NCBI RefSeq assembly: GCF_000315625.1
Contig: NW_005434569.1
Span: 9,327-73,326 of the forward strand
Source: Guillardia theta CCMP2712
Taxonomy: Eukaryota > Cryptophyceae > Pyrenomonadales > Geminigeraceae
Direction of reading: 5' to 3'
DNA: 64,000 nt
Shown: positions 1-12,382 of the stretch, one piece after another
How positions within the stretch are numbered: the first letter of the stretch is position 1
Layout: every line of letters starts with the position of its first letter
Notes under the pieces: model-generated
The model's database searches: none
Told to the model about the DNA's origin: nothing
What the model saw: only the letters and a program-made list of their open reading frames with translations
Position numbers and translations under genes: made by a program

Positions 1-240
1 TCCTCCTCCTCCTCCTCCTCCTCCTCCTCCTCCTCCTCCTCCTCCTCCTCCTCCTCCTCCAGTTCCTCCTCCTCCTCCTTCCTCCTCCTCTTCCTCCTCC
101 TCCTCCTCCTCCTCCTTCTCCTCCAGTTCCTCCTTCTCCTCCTCCCCCTCTCTCCTTCTCCCCCCCTCTCCTTCCCCCCTTCCACTTCCTCCCCCTCTCT
201 CCTTCTCCTTCCCCTCCCCCCACTATCATCTCCTGCTCTC
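1..240. repeat. (TCC)n polypyrimidine tract
   Basis: Almost pure TCC repeats (1-60) decay into C/T-rich sequence up to about 240. This looks like the inside of an intron or intergenic microsatellite just before an AG acceptor at 270-271. No coding capacity is credible here, because every open frame is a mono- or di-residue run. Confidence 0.8.
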
Positions 241-274
241 CGTTACACTCACCGTGTTCTCCGGCTGTCAGAGC

Positions 275-834
275 ATGGAGAGTGCCGTCATGTTCAAGGG
301 GAAGAACAAAGCGAGAGAGGCTGCGCAGAGAGACTACAAGGTCACAACCTCTTCCTCCCCCCACCACACGACAACCTTTCCCATCCCCAACTTGCCCTCC
401 CATCTTCTCCTCCACCGCTCCTCCTCCTTCCCCTCGCCCCTCCATCCTATTTCCTTCGCTCCTCCACACAGAAATATCTTACCACTGGATTTCATCATCA
501 TCATCATCATCATCGTCGTCGTCATAGTCATCATCATCATCATCATCATTACCACCACCACCACCACCATAATCATTCTCTTTCTTAACGATTATCACAG
601 GCTATTCTCAGCACATCAGAAAAGATTGACCCTAATCAAGACCGAGAGGCCGCAAAGGTGACTTCTCCTTTCTCTTTTCCTTCTCTTCCTCCCCCTCATC
701 CTCCTTATCCTCCTCTCCTCACATCTCATTTTGTATCTCTTCGGTCCCTTCTGAACTTCAACAGGCCGCTCGTCGACGAGACATGCTCATGGGATTCATT
801 CCTTCCAAGGTGAGGCGAGGAGCGAAAAAGGCGA

Positions 835-885
<51 letters not shown>

Positions 886-1025
886 GAAAAGGGAAAAGGG
901 GGTTGGGGGAGCGAAGGAGGGAGGAAGGGGATGTGAAGGTGATTTTGATGATACTTGTGTGCTTGCAGCTCAGGGGTGACAAGAAATCTGCCAAGTCTTC
1001 TTCTGCAGCTTCAGCTGCGAGGTAG
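275..1025 (+). CDS. Small unrecognised lysine-rich protein, 4 exons (possibly 3' part only)
   Basis: Four exons keep one frame: 275-340 (begins MESAVMFKGKNK), 601-657 (AILSTSEKIDPNQ...), 765-809 (ends GFIPSK) and 969-1022, with stop TAG at 1023-1025. All introns are phase 0, with acceptors at 600, 764 and 968 and donors GTCACA, GTGACT and GTGAGG; the first donor is weak. The product is about 74 residues, basic and Ala/Ser-rich at the C terminus. An AG lies directly before the first ATG, so upstream exons may lie outside the window and 275 may not be the true start. Introns carry (CAT)n, (GAGCAG)n and pyrimidine runs. I do not recognise the family. Confidence 0.55.
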
Positions 1026-1690
1026 ACCCAACGTCCTTCCTCTCCCGCTCGTCTCCCGCTCTCCCTCTCCCTCCCCGGCTCCTTCCTTACCTCTCCCCAC
1101 AAACCCCTCTCCATTTCTCTTTCCCCGGCTCCCTCCGCATCCAGACCTCTATCCTCCTCTTCGCGGTCCTTTCTCCCGTTCTACTTCTCTCCCTCCCCTC
1201 CCCCCCCCCTTTCCCTCCCCCGTCTCCCCTCCCCTCCCCCCCTCCCTCTCCCTCCCTTCCTCTCCCCTCCCGTCCTCCTCTTACTTACTTTCTGGCTAGT
1301 TCGCTCGACATGAATGCCATCTGAGATGTTCTTGTCTTGTCATTTAATCTCAACCAATAGAATCACTTGAACCCAACAATTGCTGGACAAGAAATTCTCC
1401 TTCCAAACCAACACGTTCCCCAACTACTATCCTTCGCTCCCCTCCCTCTCCCCTCCTCCTCTCCCCTCCTCCTTCCCCCTCCTCTGCTTCCCCCCTCCCT
1501 CATCCTCCTCACCTCCCTACTCTGCTCGCTACACTGCCCATCCTCCTCCTCTCCTCCCTCCTTCCCCTACGTTCACTTTCTTCGGCTCCTCTCAGTCCTC
1601 CTTCCTCTCATCGCTCCTTCTTCCCTTCCTCCTCTGTTCCACATGGCAGGATCGACTTTCCCGTCCTCGCCGTCACCTCCTTGACTTGGT
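1026..1690. other. C/T-rich 3' flank, no gene seen
   Basis: Long C/T runs surround a less biased patch at about 1290-1410, which probably holds the 3' UTR of the preceding gene. The open frames are Pro/Ser/Leu low-complexity products of the pyrimidine bias. Confidence 0.5.
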
Positions 1691-1946
1691 CTTGGTCGAG
1701 TTCTTCCCTGAAAGCGACTTGATCTGCTCACGTCACGTCACGGCAGCTCCACCCGACGACCCTCCTGCACCTGCTCCCTCAGGCTCTTCAACTCCTTCGC
1801 TAGCGCCTGCGGAGGGCAGTGAGGGGACAGACAAGGAGGAACGAGTGAGAGAGAGCGGAGAGAAGCGAGGGAGGAAGGGAGGATACGGGGGGGGAGGGGC
1901 AGAAACTACGACAACGTCGAGGACGAGAACGGGGACAGGGACAAGA

Positions 1947-1999
<53 letters not shown>

Positions 2000-3541
2000 A
2001 CGAGGACGAGAGGATTTACATCATTCTCCTTGGTAAGTTTCGCTGCAAGCGAAGACTCGCTGTACTTGGCGTTGACGTGCCTCCTGAAGAACGAGCAGGT
2101 GAGAGGGAGAAAAGGAGCAGACGCAGCAAGAGCAGGACAAGAGAAGATCATCTTCATCATCGGACTTACTTGTGCATGCCTTCGAGGATCCTTTGGACAG
2201 TAGCGAGATGCCGCTGAGAGCAGAAAGGTCAAGCAATAGCCTTCCTCCTCCTCCTCCTCCTTCCCCTCCTCCTTCCCCTCCTCCTGATCCTCCTCCTGAT
2301 CCTCCTCCTGATCCTCCTCCTTCCTCCTCCTGATCCTCCTCCTCCTCCTCTCCTCCTCTGATCCTCATCATCATCCTCATCTCATCCTCATACTCCTTTA
2401 CTCCTCATTCCAGCCAGTGCTCATCTGCCCACCTTCATTGACTTCGACGACGTCGTGCTTGTGCCTGTCCGCGTCCAACAATCAGTCAGCACGCAAACAA
2501 CAGCTGAGCGCGCGAGCAGTCGAACCATTTCGCTTCTCCTTAACCAGCAGCGCTTTGTCTCTCATCAAATCTCCCACGAGTTTTGCATCTTTGCGCTGAG
2601 AGTGACAAGACGGCAAGGACAGCAACATGTCCTCACCTCCGCATGCTGCACCTCCATCGTCCAAGTCGCATCGTCCATGGCGCCTGCTACCTATCAGCTC
2701 ACAGGAGGAGGAGGAGCATGCCTGGGGAACCCGATCGGTCGATCTTGCGCTGCATACGAACAAACAGAGCAAAGGAGGCGACAAGGATGAACGTAACGGC
2801 TGCTATTCTCCTCGGATTCCTCAGCCGGACATGGAACACCTCCCCATCGTCCTCTCCTCCCCCGGCTTCCGCCGTCCTCGGGGCAGCAGCGGAGGCCGTC
2901 GGGGCCTGCTGGGGCTCCTTGGAGGTCTGCAGGTGTCGCAGCTGCGTCTGCATGCTTGCCTTCTCCTTCTCAAAGCTCATCTTCTCCCTCCGCAGCTCCT
3001 CCAACTGCCTCCGCTGCATGTGGATCACTTTGTCATAGATCGACGCCTCCTCGTCCGAGTGCAGCCCTGCCGACTTCCTGCCCACATCCTTGAGCGCCGC
3101 TGCCGCCATGGCCATCGCGCCCTCGTCCATGAACAGAGGGTCCTGCGAAAGCTCTCGCAATGCCACCTTCTCGATGTCTCCATCGAGCGAGAAAGACCCA
3201 GGAGGAGGGGGTGCGTCCTCCTCCTCGTCTCTCCTCCTCTCGAAGGGACTTTCCTTCGTCCTTTCTCCCCCCCACAACACGCTTCCCGCCTCCTTCTTTC
3301 CTCCCTGGGTTGTCTTGGCCATCGGCATGTGCTCTTCGGTCAGGGTCCCGATCTCCTCCTCCTCCAAGAGGATCCCTTCCGCCTCCTTTTGCCATTTCTC
3401 CAACTCCACCTGAACCGCAGTCTTCTCTCCCCCCACCTCGAACGTCTCCTGCAGGTGACTTTGGAGGCTCCGTGACTTCTCCTGCAGCCTGTCCTCCACC
3501 TTGGCCGCAACCTCCTTTAGCCGCTCACCGAGCCCTAGCAT
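1691..3541 (-). CDS. Golgin-like long coiled-coil protein
   Basis: The start is taken at 3541 (MLGLGERLKEVAAKVEDRLQ). A large first exon runs to about 2860 and is heptad-rich and Glu/Lys/Gln-rich, with an Asp/Pro linker near the middle. Smaller minus-strand exons follow, including one near 2220-2170 (RHLATVQRILEGMH), one near 2095-2035 (HVNAKYSESSLAAKLTKEND) and one near 1805-1765 (ALAKELKSLREQ). Joined, these give continuous coiled coil. The first exon reads on into a hydrophobic stretch at about 2850-2765 that resembles a membrane anchor. That stretch has a pyrimidine-rich acceptor (..GTTCGTATGCAG) and about 96 nt of intron-like sequence, so I read it as an intron. Golgin/TMF-type tethers are the nearest resemblance, by architecture only. 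The 3' end was not located. Confidence 0.5.
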
Positions 3542-3659
3542 TGCCGCCCTGTGTGCAACTACGAACGTCAAGTGCTTCCCTCAACACGGATCTTGTTGCC
3601 TCTCTACTCCATAGTCAACCCCCTCCTCGTCTCATTGCTTCTCCTCTCTCCCATCCCCA

Positions 3660-3780
3660 TTCGTTAATCAGGTCAGCTATCAACTCATCCCCCTCCCTCC
3701 CTCCCTCCCTCCCTCCCTCCCTCCCTCCCCTCCCCTCCCCTCCCCTCCCCTCCCCTCCCCTCCCCTCCCTCCCTCCCTAC
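3660..3780. repeat. (CCCT)n/(CCCCT)n microsatellite
   Basis: About 100 nt of CCCT units change into CCCCT units upstream of the 5' end of the coiled-coil gene. It is intergenic. Confidence 0.8.
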
Positions 3781-3824
3781 TGGCATGTCCTGCCAGCTCG
3801 ACTCATCACTTGTGCCCTCATCCC

Positions 3825-4260
3825 CAACAGCTAGTACCCGGGGCCCGGGGCCCGGTGACTCTCAGTCGGAGCCGGGCCGTCACTCGGAGGCTCAGTGCCG
3901 GGCGGGCCGGTCGCCGGGCCCGGCCGGCCCTCCGACAGTCGTGCAGCGGCTTCACTTACTCAGGCTTTACTCAAGTTGTTAAGTCAATTTACAGCCAACG
4001 GCACTGATAGGACTCATAATAATGATCCCCGTCCAGAGCGCCCCGAGTGTAATCCAGCAGAAAGGCGGAGTTTACAAGTCTGGTCAGAGCCCAGTGAGGT
4101 TTCAAGTTTACTCCTCAGTAGCTCGGCAAAGCACTCCCCCGAGTCACCGGAGCCCCCGGGGATCACGGAAGTGGCTCCCTGACTGATCACGCGCTCAGAA
4201 GCCGCACCCGGATACGTGACGGCCGCGGTGACCGTGCGGCATGGGAGTCTGCTCCTACAG
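3825..4260. other. GC-rich intergenic island
   Basis: The island is rich in GGGCCCGG/CCGGCC words, interspersed with GACTCA/CACTCGG and followed by AT-richer sequence. It belongs to a set of similar islands at about 9.2, 15.6, 18.2, 24.3, 25.8, 39.5, 50.6 and 60.8 kb. A poly-T run (4289-4317) lies just downstream. No coding exon was seen. Confidence 0.5.
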
Positions 4261-4339
4261 GCTGCTGTGACGACCAGACTTTATTTTGGACCAGACTTTT
4301 TTTTTTTTTTTTTTTTATTTTCCGGGAGCCACCCACCCC

Positions 4340-4640
4340 CTTCCACGACGTCAATTGAGCCACTTGATGGGGTACATGAGGCAAACGTGGTTTCTAGACA
4401 CTACCCGTATATATTAGTCCAAGTACCCCCTCTTATGATGGGGTCCCACTAGTCTCAGCCCACATGACCCTGTACCTCCGACCTCCCACTCACCGACCCC
4501 ACCCCTGGTCTTTGTACCCCTGAATTTGTAGAACCTTAGAAAAATGACCCCTGTTATGTAGATGAAAGTACCCACCCTTTACAACATTTCTTGGACCCTA
4601 CCCTCTTAGAATCCGACCCCACTCGCCCTTACAAGCGGAT
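4340..4640 (+). promoter_or_regulatory. TACCCC/CCACCCC tract, possible promoter
   Basis: Repeated GTACCCC, GACCCC and CCACCCC words are spaced every 10-25 nt on the + strand, ahead of the + ORF at 4788. The same word set precedes most other + genes in the window. The promoter role is inferred from position only. Confidence 0.35.
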
Positions 4641-4787
4641 CGAAACCTTCACCTGCCCTCGCTTCGCATCCCCTACACGCTTCGGAACAGCTGCTTCCTC
4701 CCAGACCAGCCAAGCTCCCTCACATCTACTCCCTCTGCCTTCCTCCCTTCCTGTCTCTCACGAAACACAGCGAGGAGATACCAACAA

Positions 4788-5207
4788 ATGCCGCACAGAC
4801 TCGTAGCACGTCAGAGTGGGCTGGTAAAGAAATGTTTCAGTGCCAGGTCCGCATCCCCTCCGGCAATCTCGCTGGAGCTTCAGCTGGTGGTTAGAAGATG
4901 GGTCGCCACGTTCATAGCCTATGCGCAATGTCTCCTGGTTGGAAGAATCTTCACACCATTGCGATCACAGTCGTGTCACAGGACTACCAACGAGAACGTT
5001 CACATCCCCAAGAACAAGTTCGACCTCGAAAGGGAGTCACAAGATCTCATGAGAATCTTCCTCGAGTCCAAGAGCCTGGGATTCGTTGTTCAGACTCAAC
5101 CGCCGCCGGTGGCCATGTTGGCACCTCGCCCCTCGGTATACGACACGAAGGTTCACACGCTTGAGGAACTCAAACAGAGCATCTTGAAGCTCAAGGCGGC
5201 AGCATGA
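4788..5207 (+). CDS. Unrecognised 139-aa protein
   Basis: This single open frame starts MPHRLVARQSGLVKKCFSAR, a basic, Ser/Arg-rich start that could be a mitochondrial or plastid presequence. It ends in an ordinary-looking region (DLERESQDLMRIFLESKSLG) and a helical tail, LEELKQSILKLKAAA. The second half is the most convincing. An acceptor-like CACAG at about 4976-4980 means the frame may instead contain an intron, with the real 5' exon elsewhere. It follows a TACCCC tract. No family was recognised. Confidence 0.4.
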   Translation: MPHRLVARQSGLVKKCFSARSASPPAISLELQLVVRRWVATFIAYAQCLLVGRIFTPLRSQSCHRTTNENVHIPKNKFDLERESQDLMRIFLESKSLGFVVQTQPPPVAMLAPRPSVYDTKVHTLEELKQSILKLKAAA

Positions 5208-5541
5208 AGGTTCAGTGCCGGGACACCCTAGAGCATGGAACTAGGTTTACAGCCACAAAGCTCTCTTGTACATTAGCATACCCCGTTACCAGTCAGAGAC
5301 TGAAAGTTATTCTTTACGATTAAGTGAAACCAAGGTTAATCTTCTTTTCGATGCTTTCATTGCTAGTAACGCTAGTGCCAATTTACCTATTGGGTATTAC
5401 GCGCCTTGAACATAGCAGTTCTGCTCGAACTGTCCTTTGTACATGATCACCCTTCAATTCAAACTGGTCAAGCAATGAGAAGAGAAGAAAAGTTTCAACC
5501 TGCACCCAACGTCTGCCGCTGAGAGAGCAAGAGTTGAATCA
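5208..5541. other. Intergenic, nothing recognised
   Basis: Composition is ordinary, with no repeats or extended open frame. It probably contains the 3' UTRs of two converging genes. Confidence 0.5.
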
Positions 5542-8500
5542 CTAGCACCCTTGCACCTTGCAAGCACATGTCAGCAGCGAGTAGCTCCAGCCCAGCATCT
5601 TGTCCACCAGATGTCGTAGGGAAAAGTAGAATTCTTCTTTGACGCCTGAGAATGCTTTCAGCTCGCTTCTTTGACACACCAACTCTCCGTACCGGCCCGT
5701 TGATCGGAGGATTGACTGGCAGTCCGGTACTCGGGCCGATCCCAGCATCGATCGACAGCCCATTGAGACCTAGCACGTTGATCAACACTCAGGTCAGTTG
5801 TGAGAGATCACGTGCTACCGCTGCAGTTCGGCGAAGGCGGCAGGCCGAAAATGCCGTTGAACAGGAGCCGGTTTTGCTCTTTCCCTCCCAAAGGGTTAGT
5901 GTCTTCAGGTCCGTATCCCCTGTGCGGTTCGGTCAGGATCGTGCTGCAAGCTTGCATAGGCTTCGATTGCAAGAGGTTCTTACTGCGGGTTCAGGCTGGA
6001 ACATTTGATGCTGCCCGACACCTCTTGTACTTGGATCATGCAACCTGTTACAACAGCAACAATCAGCAGCCATGATTTCCTCGTATACTTCCTTGCCGTG
6101 CGGGACCATCATATTGCACTCAGTGAAATCATATTCACGGTAATCTCCCAGCGACGGACAGCGAAACTCAAGAGCGTACGGACATCGTCTACTGACGTCC
6201 AGGCACTTCCAAAGGATAAGTCACAAGACCAGAAGCATCTCAGACGTCTCGCACCACTGCATTACAAGTCTTGAGGGCACAATCATCCTGTGCCTTATCC
6301 GAGATCGGCAGAAAGTCCGTAGTGCATCTAAAATCCTTGGTGTGACTTTTCGCCGTCACAGGAGCATCAAGCATGGTATACCCTGACTCTTTGCTGGCAG
6401 GAACAGCGAGAGTAGCAGGAACAGTCACATTCTTCTTGGTTGCTACGATTGCCTCCGAAAGAGTTGACCCCGACTACAAACATCTCAGAGCAGCAAGGGG
6501 AAGATTCGACGTGTTTACCAAACCAACACAGCTGTAGTTCAGTGTGCCTGTCCCAGCGGCCAAGTGGTAGGCCATCCAGTTCTGCGCATTGCCCAGATTT
6601 TTCAAGTAGTACCCGGACCTGAAGCGAATTGTTACACGAAAAACAGTCTCAAGGCAAACTGTGATCGATTCCTTGGGCAGCAAGCGTATCCATAGGAAGT
6701 GGCCGTGGGGCTGGAGCCAGGGTCTACCTTGACGCACACCTCGCCTTCATGACACCTGATTCCGCCGTAGCTGAGACCAGGCATTGGGTAGCTGTAATAT
6801 TTGGGAGGGATTTGAGCAGTTGCTGCAGGGCCATTCCAACCATCCCAGAAGACAAAACTTGTTGTCGTGGAAGAGTTCGCCCCAGACGAGCTCGAGCTCG
6901 AGCTCGAGCTTGAGGTGCTGGCAGCGTTCTCCTATGTAGACTTTCAGCCTTCTGCCAAACGCACCAAGACAAAGTGGGACGTATACCAGGACGCCACCTG
7001 GACTCCCACATCCCGTGGCAGTGAAGGGTGAGCCATCGAGACAGGTCTTGACACCCTGCCAGCATGAGATGGATCCTCGTCAAACGGAAGAGACAGAGAT
7101 CAAGACATCAAGATCAACATACGTTGACCATCAGGTAAGGGATCGCAGGCCATCCCGTGGAAATAGTCTGGTCAGGAAGGAATTGTTGCATTTGTTCACA
7201 TGGAGGCCCCAACCGCTTCTGTTGAAAACCTTACAACACACTTCAACTTGGATTGATGGGAGATCACCGATGGATCCACAGTCGATCTACAGAAACCTTG
7301 TTGTTTCTTCGTTAGATATATTCGATATGTGTTGCCCTGGAATTTGAAGATCATTTGATCTCTTTACTTGCTCGTGGAGAGCAAGTAAAGGAAGAAGGAG
7401 GAAAACTGGTGATGTAAGGGCACGCCGTTGGATTTCGCTTACCTGTGCTGGAACTGGAGGTGGATTGGGCATCGTCGTCCCATACGGAGCATTCCATTGA
7501 GTCCCCATGGCTAACTTGGAGAAACCGTCGTATTTGTCTATCAGCATCCAGTACCCTTTCATATTGGTGCTCGTGATTTCGACTTTTGAGCCGACATAGA
7601 AGTCATCAAAGCTGGAGGCCGATTGCTGCTCTGACATGTCAGGAGGTAATCAAGTGGCAAGCAGGAAGAACCGAATCTAGGTACACCGATGCTGTGCATC
7701 TTCCCGGGTCATCAGCGGTACCTTTGGCACCGCAAGCTGGGGTGGGACATGAGGGAACGGCCTGAGGTCAAATCGTCAAACGAGAAGTCAACACATGCTG
7801 AGCGCACTTGTCCTGGAGGGGCGGTGCAATTACGCGGCAACCCAGCGCAAATCAACAGACAGTATGGTTTGCTTGCAAAGTCCTTGGCCTGCGCTGCGAC
7901 GTCAGAGAACAGAACCGTGAGATAGTCAGGTGACTCACTGTCTGTTCTGCTGTCTGATTGAGGGGAGGCCACGGGCATGTGCAAGCATACGATGGCAAGG
8001 AAACCTGAGGATAGTCACTACATCAAGTTCTCTCTCTCTGAGCGGGGTGTAACACGCCCTCAATTACATTTCCTTCTTCGAAGAGGGTCGTATCTGGAAT
8101 AACGAACTTCTTGTAGATCTGCATCTTACGATGAGAATGTTGATGTACGCATGTGGAGATTGCTGAAACCTGAGAGCATAGCCATCGTTTGAACGCTGCT
8201 TTACAATCACTGCAGGTCCAGATGTTGCTGTACGATTTGCAGCTTTGGAAAAGCAGATGCCGTTACAAGATCGAGCACACACGATGTTGGTTTCATTACC
8301 TGTAGACATCTAAAGCCCTGACGAGGTTCGAGTAAATCTTCTTTGCGTATTTGTTGTTGCATGATTTGTTTGGTCTGGCAAGGTCGCATGCAGCTGCAAA
8401 CAATTCATCAACCCTTCAACAACCATCACAACATCTTGACATCTTGTACCTGCATAGTCCACGTACCCATCACAAAAAAATGTTCCATCAGTGTACTGGT

Positions 8501-8552
8501 TGGAGGCTGCGCTAAGATATGGGTCCGTTGCCATTGCCTGAAACAAGCTCAC
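5542..8552 (-). CDS. Multi-exon Ser/Cys-rich protein, probably extracellular
   Basis: Several minus-strand stretches look coding and end at good splice sites. They are: near 8540-8460 (MATDPYLSAASNQYTDG); 8270-8110 (SKAANRTATSGPAVIVKQRS); 7970-7760 (SPDYLTVLFSDVAAQAKDF); 7637-7448 (FDDFYVGSKVEITSTNMKGY, donor GTAAGC); 7345-7270 (GNTYRIYLTKKQQGF); 7215-7130 (GPPCEQMQQFLPDQ); 7060-7000 (GVKTCLDGSPFTATGCGS); and 6930-6640, with a (TCGAGC)n-encoded Ser run and then FVFWDGWNGPAAT. A 45-nt intron at about 6620-6665 would keep frame into GYYLKNLGNAQNWMAYHL. A last exon near 5763-5542 ends at a stop. Regular Cys and the Ser-rich spacer suggest secreted modules, but I recognise no named domain. Start, phases and unity as one gene are unproven. 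Confidence 0.45.
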
Positions 8553-10293
8553 CCAGCAATCTCAATCATGTGTGCGCTTGCATTACAATGTACTCATGTC
8601 GAGCAACGCAAGTGTAGTTGGACGTCCCCAGGGAGGAAGTTTCTGATGAGTAAGGTGGCTCAGAGACATGGCGGTCACCAGCAGGGGAGGAAGGCGATGA
8701 ATACCGGGCATGACGGTTGACGCCTGCAGCAACTCCCTCATGGCCGGATGTTGAGCTGACAATGATTCCAGGACCTGCGTGCGGAGACGCCGTTCATCTC
8801 ACATGAATGAAGCAAGAAGGAAAGAGCAAGGAAACCGCATCAGGGATCTCTTCTTGATCCACGTTGAATGGCTCTCTGATGCCAAAACAAGAAGAGTGAG
8901 TGGGAAGATGCGAATTCGAACATCATCACCCGTCGGAGGAGATGAAGAAAAGCAAGAAAATGAAAGCTGAGGCAACAACAGAGCACAAATCCTTTGAACC
9001 ACGTGCCGGCACCAATCGTCGACCTCGATGGTGTCCTTGCTGTTGGGCGCTTGAATCCACCAGCATCATCTTCTTTCCTGCTGCCATCTAGCTGCGCTCC
9101 TACCTCTCACTGCAGGTATCCCCCCCCCCTCCTCCTCCTGCCATCGCCTACTCCCCTAGCGCGCCTTTTCGGTAGCAACGACAACAAAAACTGGTTTTAA
9201 CTCCACTGCCCGGCTGAGTGGCCCGGGCCCGGCCCGGCCGCCCGGCCCGGGACCGCCGCCGAAGTTCCAGAAGTATTTGAGCCGACAGGGTAGGGGGGTG
9301 ATCAAAGTACCCCACCCCTATGTGGTAAATTGGCGGGAATTCAACGAGAAAGTACCCCTTCAAGCAACCACCCCTTCAACACGAACTGTGATACATGAAC
9401 ACCCCTGTTTTCACACACCACTACCCCTCGTTACAAGGGGTATCTCAAAATGTGCCGCTCCGCCTCAGGGTTCTCTTAAACCTCCGTTGAATTTGATAAC
9501 TTACCCGAAATTTGAGAAAACAGGACTAAAATTGTTCTAGATACATCAAGAAGAACACCCAAAGATGTGAGTTTATGTAATTGTATATAAGGATATTTAC
9601 CTGTACATGTTGCATATGCGCTGAGAGAAAGAGACTTTGAAACAAGACGAACTTTTGTTAGAAAAATTGAAATTCGGGTATGAAATAGTCTGCTCCTCCA
9701 CGCGCGTGGAAAAAAACCCTAGCAAGATCGACCAGTACAAGTTGGCGTGCATTGCACTTGGTCTGCATCCGTACATTGATAAATAATATAATACACCATT
9801 AAGATTCAAGGGGTATCTATTGACCTTGGACAATTCTTTTGATAAATAATCCGCCAACTAGAAATTTAGATAGGTGGCGACCCCAAGCGCGTGCCCCAGC
9901 CGCCGCCGATGGCGGGAGAGAGAGAGGGGAAGGGATGGTGCGGCATGCGACAGAGAGCGAGAAATACATAGAATGTGATTGCCAAGATAGAAACGAAGAG
10001 GATCAGGAATGGCACGATGGAGAGAGAAGGAGCGGAGCATCATGAAGGTTTCGAACGTGTCGCAAGAGTCAGCGAGTCGACACATGAATTGAATTTCCAC
10101 CTACCCCTCCTTGGGATAGGAGCATAGGAGCATCACCACTATAATACCACACTGTCGCACACGTTGAATGTGTTTTTAGTTTTCATGTTTTGTCTTGAAC
10201 ACAGATCAGGTTGTAGCTGGCACATGAATGAAGAGTTCACGAAAGAGCGAAATGGAGGCTGTGGGGGTTGACACGATTTTCTTGGCAGGCACG
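8553..10293. other. Intergenic: GC-rich island and TACCCC tract
   Basis: It contains weak open frames near 8779-9002, a short GC-rich island at about 9205-9265, and a TACCCC/ACCCC tract at 9285-9480 on the + strand. AT-richer DNA then runs up to the Bfr1-like gene. A splice acceptor directly before the Bfr1 ATG (GGCAG at 10,285-10,289) suggests an intron in its 5' UTR. No other exon could be supported. Confidence 0.45.
9285..9480 (+). promoter_or_regulatory. TACCCC-rich tract upstream of Bfr1-like gene
   Basis: It has at least five ACCCC words on the + strand, directly right of a GC-rich island. This is the same island-then-tract order as at 3.8-4.6 and 60.7-61.5 kb. Regulatory function is inferred. 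Confidence 0.35.
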
Positions 10294-12382
10294 ATGGCTG
10301 AAGAGGCTAAGGTGGAATCTCAGGAGACTGAACAGCCTGTCGCAGCAGAGGCTGAGGCAGCAGGCGACTCTGCTGAGACCGAGAAGAAGCCATCCAAGTC
10401 CTTCGAGGAGAGGCTGGCTGAGCTCAACAAGCCCGATCCTGTGCCGCAGCCTGACCAGGACAAGGTGAATGAGAAGCTCTCGAGGCTCAATGCTCAGATC
10501 GAGAAGTGCGAAAAGCGCCTGGTGAGCCCATGCTCCATGCCGGCGGGCTGCCCTGACCTTGTGCTGCTATCAGACGGAGATCAAGGCTGCTCTTGAGAAG
10601 GCCAACAGCCTGCGCGATGGAAGCAAGAGCGAGTCCAAGGCGATTGTCGAGCAGCTCAAGGCCGCCCGTGCCAAGATCAAGGCCGCCAGCGCCGACAAGG
10701 AGGCAGCCTTCCAGCAGCTCCGCGAGCTTACCTCCAACAGGCAGGCCCAGCAGAAGAACCTCCAGGACCTCCGCAAGAGCCTCAAGTTCGAGGACGTGGC
10801 ACAGGTGGAGGCCAAGGTGAAGGAGCTGGAAGCTCAGATCGAGACCGGGCAGTGCACAAACCTCGCGCACGAGAAGCGGGTGATGCAGGAGATCAAGAGC
10901 CTTAACTCAACCAAGTCCATGATCCTCCACTACCAGTCCCAGCGCAGCCAGGTAGTCGATGATGCAGATGCTAAGGCAGCCCTCGAGCAGAGGAAGGCCG
11001 AGGCGACTGCCAGGCTTGACCAGGCCAGGAAGGAGGCAGAGACTCTTGAGAAGGCTCTGGATGCGGTCAGGGGCAAGCAGCAGGACAAGGGTCCCAATGT
11101 TGGTGAACTCTGGAAGGAGCAGAAGGAGCTCTACTCGCAGATCAAGGAGCACCGTGCTGAGATCCGCAAGGTTCGCATCCCATCCCTCCCGACCTCCCGC
11201 CCTGCCTATATCTTCCTCCCTTCCTACCCAGCTCTACCTTGCTGCCCATTGCCCCGCTCCTCGGTTCCCTTGATGACCTCCCTCCAATGGCGACAAGGAA
11301 GTCCAACTCGGGTGTGACGATTGTGTAGGTGAACAATGAGTTCAAAGAGGAAGTGAGCAAGTGGAAAGACTTCCAGAGGGCAATGAACGGCTACAAGAGA
11401 GCCAAGGATCGTATCATGGTATCGTGCTCGTTCCCCTCCCGTCCTCTGTCCTGACCGTGCAATTCTTTTTCAGAACGAGCAGCGCAGAGCGGAGCTTGCC
11501 AAGAGGAGAGAGGAGGCTGAGGGCCCGATCGATGCGTAAGCTCCGCCTGATGCTCGTCCTCCGACCCTGACTTGGCTGCAGGGACCTCCCTTCGGACAAC
11601 CCTCTCATTGGACACCCGTGGGCTGATGAGATCTTGCAGTGTCAGGACCTCGAGAAGGTTGGAGGAGGGGACGGCAGCTGACTGATTGAGGTCGTTGACG
11701 TGCAGGCAGGTTCTCTCCTCGTTCTTGCCCAAGGACACCAAGGAGGATGGGGGGGCTCCTGAGGCAGCCAAGGCGAGTGCAGGGGAGATGACATTGAACA
11801 ACAAGGGGGTATACGAGGGGGGAAAGAAAGCCAACCTCGACGACGACATGTTCAGCGGCCTTGTGGCGGAGAAGAAGAAGAAGAACAAGGGGAAGGGGAA
11901 CGCAGAGTCTGCTCGCATCACCCTGACGCTCGACACCATCTCGACCCTGGGCTCCATCGGCGTTTCCATCCCAACGAAAGTTGCTGATGTCGCCGCCTGC
12001 ATCGAGAAGGTGAAGGAGAAGAAGAAAGCCTTCGAGGGTAAGACGTCCCTCTCTCCTTCTTGTGTCCCCCGCTGACTCCGGTGAGCAGGCATGACCGAGG
12101 AGGACAAGAAGGCTGCCAAGGCTAAGGCCGGCAACGCTGGCAACAAGAAGGGAGGGAAGGGCGATCGCTCGGACAAGTCAGGCGCTGACAAGGATGAGCT
12201 CGTCAACGTTGACATCTCCGCTAAGGTGAGAAGGATGAGCGATGTGAGGTGGATGTGGGGGAGCGAATGGTGGTGTGACCTGAGGAGGAAGAGGAAGAGG
12301 AAGAGGAGGCTGAGAGTGTTTTCAGGGAGCGGACAAGGTCCAGGTCAAGATTGACTATCCTCCTTTGACTGTTGGCGCCTAA
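10294..12382 (+). CDS. Bfr1-like (nuclear segregation protein family) coiled-coil protein
   Basis: Eight exons splice in one frame: 10294-10521, 10574-11170, 11329-11418, 11474-11535, 11582-11657, 11710-12037, 12089-12225 and 12326-12382 (stop TAA). Phases are 0,0,0,2,0,1,0. The start chosen is MAEEAKVESQE; an in-frame ATG at 10228 lies before an acceptor-like site. The acidic N terminus leads into long Lys/Glu/Ala coiled coil (residues about 40-300). A short globular segment with LIGHPWADEILQCQDLEKV follows, then a Lys-rich tail and a conserved-looking C-terminal exon VQVKIDYPPLTV. The HPW..E...C..L segment after the coiled coil is typical of Bfr1/nuclear segregation proteins, which bind polysomal mRNPs in yeast. 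The assignment rests on architecture and this motif. Confidence 0.75.

Noticed and set aside
2720-2860. C-terminal membrane anchor in the coiled-coil gene
   Set aside because: The hydrophobic stretch has a pyrimidine-rich tract ending in TATGCAG and intron-like size. Coiled-coil exons continue beyond it.
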